Assembly (NCBI GenBank): GCA_003523185.1
Contig: DPGN01000051.1
Span: forward strand, 52,288-64,716
Length of the DNA stretch: 12,429 nucleotides
Direction of reading: 5' to 3'
Origin: Halieaceae bacterium
GTDB lineage: Bacteria > Pseudomonadota > Gammaproteobacteria > Pseudomonadales > Halieaceae
The translations under genes were made by a program, and so were the position numbers. This document shows positions 1 through 5,461 of the stretch, piece by piece (within the stretch, counting starts at the first letter, position 1; each line of letters begins with the position of its first letter). Under the pieces are notes generated by a model. That model did not search any database and was not told the origin of the DNA. It saw only the letters and a list, made by a program, of their open reading frames with translations.

Positions 1-50
1 GCATCACGGAACACATCGTGGTCAGAATCAAAGATATGACGTGCAATCAT
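1..50 (-). CDS. Probable acyl-CoA dehydrogenase, N-terminal fragment (partial)
   Basis: Reading the minus strand from an ATG at 50-48, the frame stays open to the window edge and gives MIARHIFDSDHDVFRDA (the last residue is inferred from two bases). A short basic start followed by F-x(3)-H-x(2)-FR-D is how many proteobacterial acyl-CoA dehydrogenases begin, just before the first helix of the N-terminal domain. An AGG seven bases upstream of the ATG can serve as ribosome binding site. Such enzymes oxidise acyl-CoA to enoyl-CoA with FAD. Only 16 full codons are visible, so no catalytic residue can be checked and the assignment rests on this short resemblance. It would be transcribed in the same direction as psd-pssA but is separated from them by about 216 bases. 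Confidence 0.55.
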   Translation of the reverse strand, partial: MIARHIFDSDHDVFRD

Positions 51-266
51 TTGGTTACCTGCTTTGTTTTGTATGCGCTTTATTTTTTTGTTTTTACTAT
101 GACGCCTACGATGCTGTGTTCACCGTAAGCCCCCAGAAACTGGCGAGATTTTAGCGACTGTACACAAAAGTAACCACTTTTAAATAGGGCTGCCGAATAC
201 CGCTCTCGCTGAGGCATTTCTCAAGCAACATCTGTATTCACTTGGTGAGGCTAGCGTCGGAGAGAT
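51..266. other. Intergenic region between pssA and the acyl-CoA dehydrogenase-like gene
   Basis: This gap is A/T-rich near the edge gene and holds no credible ORF. It contains the perfect inverted repeat AAAAGT-AACC-ACTTTT at 166-181. On the minus strand a TAAAAT hexamer (plus-strand attttagcg region, about 147-152) could be a -10 box for the edge gene, but no good -35 accompanies it. I see no convincing rho-independent terminator for pssA here. Confidence 0.4.
166..181. repeat. Inverted repeat AAAAGT-N4-ACTTTT
   Basis: Two perfect 6-base arms (166-171 and 176-181) are separated by AACC. The stem is A/T-rich and is not followed by a clean T-run, so an operator upstream of the minus-strand edge gene is as plausible as a weak terminator for pssA. 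Short A/T-rich palindromes also arise by chance. Confidence 0.3.
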
Positions 267-1022
267 TCAGTCTGTTTCGGTCAGTGAGCGATGCCGAATC
301 GCAAAAAAGGGCATGCAAACGAGATATAGTAGACTCATTACCGTGAGCGTCTCCCACGGATAAATCAGCAGGCTTGCCATGTGCATGATCATCATCGGAA
401 CGACAATAAACATGTAGGCCGAGGGGATTTTGAACGACTTGAGTGAAACCGTTGGTACCTGCGATACAGCAAGGAAACCACAAAAAATGAGGTAGGCCGA
501 TATCAAACCCGGGGACTGTGTCACGAAATTGAACTCAAGCAGGTAAAGATAAACCGGCATGAGGGTCAGTAAGGCGAGTGTCGGTGCCGGTACCCCTTCA
601 AACGTTTGGGCTGGATCGGAGTCCTCGTTGGCATTAAAACGCGCTAATCGGTAGGCACAGCAGGCAGCGACAACCATGATCGCAACCCATGTGAAGTCAA
701 CTCGGGTCGAATCACTGAACAACGCCAAATGCAGGATCAGACCCGGTGCGATGCCGAAATTAAAAAAGTCAGCCAACGTATCCAATTCCTTACCTATGCG
801 CGAAGTCGAGTTGAGCGCGCGCGCAAGACGACCATCAAGACCATCCAGAATCATGGCGACCACGAGTGCAATTACCGCCATGTCGATGCGACCGTCCAGT
901 GCAAAGCGCACCGACGTCAGACCCACACAAACTGCGCCCAACGTCATAAAGTTGGGCAGCAGCGCCAATGGCCTTACACGGCCCTTGGCTTGCGTCAGAT
1001 CACGATCGAGTGGCTCGGTCAC
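267..1022 (-). CDS. pssA: CDP-diacylglycerol--serine O-phosphatidyltransferase (CDP-alcohol type)
   Basis: This membrane enzyme (251 aa) makes phosphatidylserine from CDP-diacylglycerol and serine, the first committed step towards phosphatidylethanolamine. The CDP-alcohol phosphatidyltransferase signature is complete: D60, D63, G64, A67-R68, then G78, D81 and D85 (DGxxDGxxAR...GxxxDxxxD), the Mg2+ and CDP-binding aspartates. Several hydrophobic segments surround it (about 20-60, 92-125, 145-190, 203-245), as expected for a polytopic protein. It is the Bacillus-type PssA (PF01066), not the phospholipase-D-like PssA of E. coli. The start is a GTG at 1022-1020 overlapping the TGA of psd as GTGA, which implies translational coupling; psd directly upstream makes the next step of the pathway. 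Archaetidylserine synthase and other CDP-alcohol transferases share the fold, but the psd partner supports serine transfer. Confidence 0.93.
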   Translation of the reverse strand: MTEPLDRDLTQAKGRVRPLALLPNFMTLGAVCVGLTSVRFALDGRIDMAVIALVVAMILDGLDGRLARALNSTSRIGKELDTLADFFNFGIAPGLILHLALFSDSTRVDFTWVAIMVVAACCAYRLARFNANEDSDPAQTFEGVPAPTLALLTLMPVYLYLLEFNFVTQSPGLISAYLIFCGFLAVSQVPTVSLKSFKIPSAYMFIVVPMMIMHMASLLIYPWETLTVMSLLYLVCMPFFAIRHRSLTETD

Positions 1023-1708
1023 TTGGCAACCCCAAGGCGAGCCTGCGGTTGGTCTAAGTGTGCTAACACGGTTTCACCCGCCACGGTTTTCTGACCGAGA
1101 CAAACGGCTGGGCCCACACCTTGTGGAAGATAAATATCGAGTCGGCTACCAAAGCGAATCAGTCCAAAGCGATCGCCGGCGCTCAGTTTCGCGCCTTCTT
1201 CGACAAAACAGACGATGCGCCGAGCAACGAGCCCCGCAATCTGTGTGATTCCGATAGCGAGACCATCATCTCTGGAAATCGTGATGGAATTGCGCTCGTT
1301 ATGCTCCGACGCCTTATCGAGAGAAGCGTTTAAAAACTTCCCGTGGTGATACGTCACGTTAGTTACGGTGCCATCGATACATGCTCGGTTTACGTGACAA
1401 TTGAAGACATTCATGAAGACTGACACACGGGTCAGCGGTTCGTCACCCAACCCCATCTCAGCGGGTGGTGTTACTTCTTGAATAAGCGATACCACACCGT
1501 CCGCGGGCGAAATGATAAAATTCTCGCTTTGAGGCACGACCCGCTCGGGATCTCGGAAGAAGTAATAACACCAGACCGTGATACCTAGTCCCACCCAAAA
1601 CAAGGGCTCCCAGATCTGACCCAAAATAAGAGCAATCACGGCAAAAATTGCCACAAATTTCCGCCCTTCTGGGTGCATTGGCAGAATGACTGCGTCCATC
1701 ATGTTCAT
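1019..1708 (-). CDS. psd: Phosphatidylserine decarboxylase, short form
   Basis: This pyruvoyl enzyme (229 aa) decarboxylates phosphatidylserine to phosphatidylethanolamine at the membrane. The proenzyme self-cleaves at a Gly-Ser pair, here in RFGSRLDIYLP (G187-S188), leaving a small alpha chain of about 42 residues whose Ser becomes the pyruvoyl group. Other family marks are FFRDPER (about 50-56), ISPADG (66-71), the FMNVFNCHVNR block (98-108) and NERNS (137-141). Residues about 17-50 form hydrophobic membrane-associating helices. At 229 aa it belongs to the compact Psd type common in alphaproteobacteria, Bacteroidetes and archaea, and is clearly shorter than the E. coli type, whose site is LGST. 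It is first in an operon with pssA, overlapping it by four bases. Upstream AAAGG lies 11 bases from the ATG; internal ATGs at codons 3 and 4 are alternative starts. Confidence 0.94.
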   Translation of the reverse strand: MNMMDAVILPMHPEGRKFVAIFAVIALILGQIWEPLFWVGLGITVWCYYFFRDPERVVPQSENFIISPADGVVSLIQEVTPPAEMGLGDEPLTRVSVFMNVFNCHVNRACIDGTVTNVTYHHGKFLNASLDKASEHNERNSITISRDDGLAIGITQIAGLVARRIVCFVEEGAKLSAGDRFGLIRFGSRLDIYLPQGVGPAVCLGQKTVAGETVLAHLDQPQARLGVAK

Positions 1709-2125
1709 CGGTTCACGTACCTTTCTATTCGTTTACTGCGCTCTTCGTTCAACGCGCCATTTGTTCAACACGTTATGCGTAGTTCGGAGCGTTTCCAGAA
1801 GGCTCAGTCCTGAGTTGCTCGCTTACTGTTTATCAACTGGCCTATGGCTGAGTTATGTGTCGTTGCGCGCGCTAGGCTAGCTTCTTCTGCTTCTTAACGC
1901 CCCATCCCAAAATCGCCGGTGCTGAAGTATAAGAGGAAACATCACAGTGTCGAGTTTAACCCATCGCTAATACGCCGAAACGGTAGGATCGGGGTTTTAT
2001 CCGCCTCACGATTCGCCTCGTTGATTCGTCCCTGCTCCCCGTTTCAACGCTCACCATCCTTTATTGACACTATTTATGCCATAACCTATGGTCGAGACTC
2101 GCTGGAACAACCTGTGACACTCGCT
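1709..2125. other. 417-base divergent intergenic region, psd / DUF2855
   Basis: No credible gene is visible here. A frame on the plus strand runs open from a GTG at 1919 into the DUF2855 gene, but its translation is basic and lacks family character, and a promoter at 2064-2092 lies inside it, so I treat it as noncoding. Small structures seen are a 12-base inverted repeat CTCAG-TC-CTGAG at 1803-1814 and two direct copies of GTTCAAC about 17 bases apart near 1748 and 1765, which sit about 40 bases upstream of psd. No clear psd promoter could be picked. Confidence 0.5.
2064..2092 (+). promoter_or_regulatory. Sigma70-type promoter for the DUF2855 gene
   Basis: A perfect TTGACA -35 box (2064-2069) is followed after exactly 17 bases by TATGGT (2087-2092), which matches the -10 consensus at four of six positions including the key T, A and final T. 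Transcription would start near 2099, leaving a leader of about 27 bases before the ATG at 2126. This supports that ATG over the upstream in-frame GTG at 1919. The leader has only a weak GGA as ribosome binding site. Confidence 0.6.
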
Positions 2126-3229
2126 ATGACTGACTCAGCCTACACCCTCTCTCTCGATATCGATGATTTCCGACAGTCGCGCGTGGAACTGCAGCCCGAA
2201 CGAAACGATGACCTAGTCGAAGGCGAGATCTGTATCCGAGTCGACAAGATTGCAATGACAGCGAATTCCATCAGCTATGGCTTCGCGGGCAAGTCAGGGT
2301 TAATCCGTTACCTCGATATTTATCCCGCCAGTGAGGGCTACGCGAACTTGCCTTGCTGGGGTTATGGAGACATCGTTCAGTCGAAACATCCAGATATCAT
2401 CGTCGGTGACCGGATCTACGGATTCCTACCCATCGCCTCACATATAACGATGATCCCCGGCGACGTCAGTCACAGCGGATTTACTGATGCCCGTGAATGC
2501 CGGGCTGTTGTGCCACCGTTTTATAACGAATACGCCTTTACCAAATCCGAGCCCGGCTATGCTCCGGAGTTTGAAGAGGCCATCATGCTCTTCAGGCCTT
2601 TATTTGGTACGTCATTCCTGATGCAAAGCTACTGCGAGGATCATGACTTTTACGGCGCAAAGCGCATTGTGGTTACTTCTGCGTCAGCAAAGACAGCCAT
2701 GGGCTTTGGTTATCTGATGCGCAAGCACTTCTCGGGAACAATCGAAACGATTGGCCTTACGTCATCTAAAAACAAGGCGTTTGTGGAAGGCTTGGACTGC
2801 TATGACACGGTTCTCACCTACGATGAAGTACCCCTTATACCCGTGGGAACTGACACCCTCATTTTTGATGTCGCTGGTAACGCCGATGTGGTAGCCGCAC
2901 TGCACACACGACTGGGCAATACGATCCCCTACTCGGGCGCCGTCGGTAAAACGCACTGGAACGCGGGCGCCTTCGGAGCAAATCGCGATCTACCCGGCGC
3001 GAAACCGGTATTCTGGTCTGCGCCAGATCAAATCGCTGTGTTGCGCGAACGCATTGGATCAGGCGCGATGATGCGCCAAATGGCGGCTGCAATGATTGAC
3101 TTTATGATGGCCGCGAGCGGCTGGATTCAATTATCGGAGTCGCATGGCCCCGAAGCTATGACACAAAAAATTCGCGACATGCTCGACGGCAACGTGGGTG
3201 CCGAAGAAGGCATCATCCTGCGCCCCTAA
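2126..3229 (+). CDS. DUF2855 family protein (dehydrogenase-like)
   Basis: The 367-aa product matches my knowledge of the DUF2855 family, whose members resemble medium-chain dehydrogenases/quinone reductases without a proven reaction. The N-terminal half (about 30-165) carries a GroES-like pattern: KIAMTANSISYGFAG (41-55), LPCWGYGDI (75-83), and VGDRIYGFLP (93-102), the usual 'GDRVYG' turn. Residues about 178-255 form a Rossmann half with IVVTSASAKTAMGFGYLM (181-198) as nucleotide-binding strand-loop-helix and a second strand at IETIGLTS. The conserved SGAVGKTHWN (270-279) follows. No zinc-ligand set is evident. I chose ATG 2126 because the product then begins with family-like MTDSAY and follows a good promoter; an in-frame GTG at 1919 would add 69 unconvincing residues. 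A gene for a membrane-anchored protein follows after 46 bases, probably co-transcribed. NAD(P)-dependent oxidoreductase activity is inference. Confidence 0.85.
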   Translation: MTDSAYTLSLDIDDFRQSRVELQPERNDDLVEGEICIRVDKIAMTANSISYGFAGKSGLIRYLDIYPASEGYANLPCWGYGDIVQSKHPDIIVGDRIYGFLPIASHITMIPGDVSHSGFTDARECRAVVPPFYNEYAFTKSEPGYAPEFEEAIMLFRPLFGTSFLMQSYCEDHDFYGAKRIVVTSASAKTAMGFGYLMRKHFSGTIETIGLTSSKNKAFVEGLDCYDTVLTYDEVPLIPVGTDTLIFDVAGNADVVAALHTRLGNTIPYSGAVGKTHWNAGAFGANRDLPGAKPVFWSAPDQIAVLRERIGSGAMMRQMAAAMIDFMMAASGWIQLSESHGPEAMTQKIRDMLDGNVGAEEGIILRP

Positions 3230-3259
3230 GTGCCTGAAACCCCAAGAGCCTCACAACTC

Positions 3260-3264
3260 AGGAG
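3260..3264 (+). promoter_or_regulatory. Shine-Dalgarno AGGAG deciding the start at 3276
   Basis: AGGAG lies 11 bases before the ATG at 3276. The same frame is open back to 3198 inside the preceding gene, but those extra 26 codons are polar, overlap DUF2855 and lack a ribosome binding site. Starting at 3276 places a clean membrane segment at the N-terminus. Confidence 0.65.
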
Positions 3265-3275
3265 ATAGTCAAGTC

Positions 3276-3962
3276 ATGTTCCGCGTCCTCAAATACACAC
3301 TGGGTGGCTTTTTCCTTCTTGTTGCAGGCCTGTTCTGGCTCGCCTACTTGTCGCCTCGCCCCCCTCTCACCATCGATCCCGCCACCTTGTCGGGCGATGG
3401 CTCGCAGATCAATTACTGTGAACTCCCGATGCTGGATGGAAGCGGATTGACTGCAAGCGAAATCCCCAAAGGCAATACACCCAACTGTGGCTACTCACAG
3501 TTCCCACTTCCTGTGCTGAGGGACTGCACGGAACCTCTACCAAAGGATGCGGACGATATCCGCGGCCTATGGCGAGCCATAGAAGGCGCTAGAACAGGCC
3601 ATATCGAGCGTGTCGAGCAATGTGGCGAGCGTGTTGTTGTCACTGCCGCTGGTGTCATTCATGACTACGGGCCCAACAGCACCGGCGGGCTGAACACTAA
3701 TGACACAGAAGGCAACGTACTGTTCACAGCCGCTGGCAAAGACTTTTGCATGAGAACTTCTGCTTCAATGATTTGGGAAGAGGAGATCCTAAACTTCTAC
3801 GTTTTTGGCTGGGGACCAAAGGTCGTTCGGCGCTATCGCGATGGTGATTTTCTCATCTGGGAATACGCCGATGGCAGCGTCAATAAAATGGAAAGGCTGT
3901 GCCAGCTTCCCGAAACACACATCGTTCCCAAACCACGAGGCCCAAGGTACAAGCTGTTCTAG
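3276..3962 (+). CDS. Membrane-anchored six-cysteine protein of unknown function
   Basis: I do not recognise this 228-aa protein. Residues about 9-25 form one hydrophobic segment (LGGFFLLVAGLFWLAYL) after a short basic start, so it is probably anchored in the inner membrane with the rest in the periplasm. The exported part has exactly six cysteines (C48, C71, C84, C116, C158, C209), an even number compatible with three disulfides. A beta-rich, tryptophan-containing stretch follows: GLWRAIEG (97-104), RVVVTAAGVIHDYG (119-132), FYVFGWGPKVVRRYRDG (174-190), and FLIWEYADGS (192-201), reminiscent of a small beta-barrel. There is no lipobox, so it is not a lipoprotein. It lies 46 bases behind the DUF2855 gene, likely in one operon, and ends 11 bases from the convergent isomerase gene. 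A structural or binding role is possible; nothing indicates catalysis. Confidence 0.75.
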   Translation: MFRVLKYTLGGFFLLVAGLFWLAYLSPRPPLTIDPATLSGDGSQINYCELPMLDGSGLTASEIPKGNTPNCGYSQFPLPVLRDCTEPLPKDADDIRGLWRAIEGARTGHIERVEQCGERVVVTAAGVIHDYGPNSTGGLNTNDTEGNVLFTAAGKDFCMRTSASMIWEEEILNFYVFGWGPKVVRRYRDGDFLIWEYADGSVNKMERLCQLPETHIVPKPRGPRYKLF

Positions 3963-3973
3963 GCTGACGACCC

Positions 3974-4579
3974 TTATTCAACAAGCGCCTGACGCACCAG
4001 CGGCAACTGATCGTTACCGAAGTAAAGCTGAGACTCATTTACGATCATGGTGGGCGAGCCATAGGCGCCCTTTGCGATGGCTTCTTCTGTATTGGCACGT
4101 AAGCGATCCTTAATCGTCGGCTCAACCGCCCTACTTAACAACGCTTCACCATCGAGGCCGACACTTTTTGCGACATCAGCCATCACGAGCGGATCATCAA
4201 TATTCCGACCGTCAGCAAAATAAGCGTCAAACGCCGCTTGAGTGAAAGCCTTCAGGATCTCCTGATCGTGCTCAAGTGCGCAGCACATACGCATGGGTAA
4301 CACGGACTTCACTGGATGATGTTCTGTCGGGAAATCCAACGGTAAGTTCGCGAGACGCGCCCACTCGTGAAGCCAAGTGAAGTTATGGATGACTTTGGGG
4401 TCCGTTGGGTTAGAGCGCGCAGCGTAAACACTTTGATTGACCGCGTTGAACACACCACCCACCAGAAAGGGACGCCATGACACAGTGGCCTGCGTCTCTG
4501 CAATGACCTCTTGAACATTGTTGAACGCAAGGTAGGTCCAAGGGGAAGAAAGATCGTAAAAGAAAGTCAGTTGCGCCAC
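3974..4579 (-). CDS. 2-hydroxychromene-2-carboxylate isomerase-like protein (kappa-class GST / DsbA fold)
   Basis: This 201-aa cytosolic protein has the fold of NahD-type isomerases, which use glutathione to convert 2-hydroxychromene-2-carboxylate to trans-o-hydroxybenzylidenepyruvate in naphthalene breakdown. It opens with LTFFYDLSSPWTYLAFN (4-20); S12 before P13 aligns with the catalytic serine of NahD. Near the C-terminus GAYGSPTMIV (171-180) has the cis-proline P176, and LYFGNDQLPLV (185-195) matches the family's terminal W/F-GNDR motif. The helical insert lies between. I start it at GTG 4579 because GAGGA stands seven bases upstream and the product then begins directly at the first beta strand; an upstream ATG at 4636 would add 19 unlike residues. 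It is divergent from the GST gene. With no other naphthalene genes nearby, the true substrate is unknown. Confidence 0.88.
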   Translation of the reverse strand: MAQLTFFYDLSSPWTYLAFNNVQEVIAETQATVSWRPFLVGGVFNAVNQSVYAARSNPTDPKVIHNFTWLHEWARLANLPLDFPTEHHPVKSVLPMRMCCALEHDQEILKAFTQAAFDAYFADGRNIDDPLVMADVAKSVGLDGEALLSRAVEPTIKDRLRANTEEAIAKGAYGSPTMIVNESQLYFGNDQLPLVRQALVE

Positions 4580-4586
4580 TGGAGCA

Positions 4587-4591
4587 TCCTC
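4587..4591 (-). promoter_or_regulatory. Shine-Dalgarno GAGGA setting the GTG start at 4579
   Basis: On the minus strand GAGGA is placed seven bases before GTG 4579. It lies inside the longer frame that begins at ATG 4636, and favours the shorter protein, which starts at the first strand of the thioredoxin-like fold as family members do. Confidence 0.65.
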
Positions 4592-4631
4592 AAAAATTAA
4601 CACGGTAGTGAAACCACTCAATGCTCGTCGC

Positions 4632-4648
4632 TGCATCCAATCGATGCA
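4632..4648. repeat. 17-base inverted repeat TGCATC-N5-GATGCA, possible operator
   Basis: Perfect six-base arms (4632-4637 and 4643-4648) flank CAATC. The element lies between the divergent isomerase (start 4579) and GST (start 4739) genes, about 37 bases upstream of the predicted GST -10 box. A dimeric regulator controlling both genes could bind here. No regulator gene adjoins; the nearest is the TetR-type gene at 7575. Chance occurrence is not excluded. Confidence 0.35.
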
Positions 4649-4681
4649 AGCCCTGAGACCACTTCATCCACTCATCAAAAA

Positions 4682-4690
4682 TGCTACATT
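4682..4690 (+). promoter_or_regulatory. Candidate extended -10 promoter for the GST gene
   Basis: TG-C-TACATT (4682-4690) fits the extended -10 form TGnTATAAT with four of six hexamer matches. The -35 region (about 4662-4668, CTTCATC) is poor, as is usual for extended -10 promoters. Predicted start of transcription is near 4697, giving a leader of about 42 bases that contains the GST ribosome binding site. Confidence 0.4.
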
Positions 4691-4738
4691 CTAAAAACTG
4701 AAAGACGATCAGCGATAACAAAAAGAAACGAGGTATTC

Positions 4739-5380
4739 ATGCTAAAAGTCCACGGCGTTCACGGCTCTCCATTTGTTAGAAAAGTATTGATTACCCTTGA
4801 GCTCAAGGGCCTTGAGTATGAAATGGTCACGCAAATGCCCTTTACGGGCGACGAGGACTATAAAAAACTCAATCCGCTGGGAAAGATTCCGACGCTGGTG
4901 GACGGAGATCTGACACTGGGCGATTCCAAAGTGATCTGCCGCTACCTTGAGTCCGCCTACCCGGATGTTCCCTTTTCCCCGACTGATCTAGCGGATAAGG
5001 CAATGGCTGATTGGTACGATGATTTCGCATCCGGACCGGTAGCCGAGCTCGCCGCCGGAATCTTTTTTCAGCGCTTTATGCGCCCACGTGCTTTCAAGCA
5101 AGACCCAGATGAGGCACTGATCGCCACGATCATAGATAAGAAACTGCCGCCTCTCCTGAGCTATATCGAGGGTCAGTTACCCAGTGAGGGTTATCTGTTT
5201 GGTACGTTCTCTATCGCCGACTTGGCGTTGGTAACACCCTTTGTAAACGCGAGCTATGCAGGCTATGAGGTCTGCAGCGACACGTACCCCAAGTTCGCCA
5301 GGCTCATTAAGGCCGTTCGCGGTGAGCCTGCCGTAGCCACTATTTTGGCTAAAGAAGCAAAAGCGCTGGGCTTCGAGTAA
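4739..5380 (+). CDS. Glutathione S-transferase
   Basis: This soluble 213-aa protein has the classical GST layout: an N-terminal thioredoxin-like domain (about 1-75) and an all-helical C-terminal domain (about 85-205). In the first, HGSPFVRKVLITLELKG (8-24) carries the probable catalytic serine S10 next to P11, NPLGKIPTLVDGDLTL (45-60) contains the cis-proline P51, and GDSKVICRYLE (61-71) the D62-S63 pair that holds the gamma-glutamyl group of glutathione. In the second, FSIADLALVTPF has the conserved N-capping S-x-x-D motif (the usual SIAD). The ATG has GAGG five bases upstream. It is transcribed away from the isomerase-like gene, another glutathione-fold protein, so a shared electrophile or aromatic/lipid breakdown task is likely. 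The electrophilic substrate cannot be told. Confidence 0.93.
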   Translation: MLKVHGVHGSPFVRKVLITLELKGLEYEMVTQMPFTGDEDYKKLNPLGKIPTLVDGDLTLGDSKVICRYLESAYPDVPFSPTDLADKAMADWYDDFASGPVAELAAGIFFQRFMRPRAFKQDPDEALIATIIDKKLPPLLSYIEGQLPSEGYLFGTFSIADLALVTPFVNASYAGYEVCSDTYPKFARLIKAVRGEPAVATILAKEAKALGFE

Positions 5381-5461
5381 CCCCAAACTCAGGTGGTAAA
5401 GCCGCTGTAGTCGTGAGTTCCGGTCAGTCAGGTCTCTCTCATCAATGCTGCCGTTTACCCG
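5381..5461. other. Short convergent intergenic gap
   Basis: This 81-base gap between the GST gene and the convergent tandem DsbA-like gene holds AACTCA (5386-5391) and its complement TGAGTT (5414-5419) with a 22-base loop. There is no T-run after the arms on either strand, so I do not call it a terminator. Confidence 0.35.

Noticed and set aside
676..1248. Plus-strand open frame (190 codons) opposite pssA and psd
   Set aside because: The translation is Arg/Ser-rich and featureless, and it is antisense to two genes with complete active-site motifs.
1686..1880. Small plus-strand ORF (64 codons) upstream of psd
   Set aside because: It overlaps the psd start antisense, has no ribosome binding site, and its translation is irregular with no recognisable membrane-protein or toxin pattern.
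1919..2125. N-terminal extension of the DUF2855 protein from GTG 1919
   Set aside because: The added 69 residues are basic and unlike the family, and a consensus-like promoter lies within the stretch.
5386..5419. AACTCA...TGAGTT as a terminator between the convergent GST and tandem DsbA-like genes
   Set aside because: The arms are six bases, the loop is 22 bases and no T-run follows on either strand.
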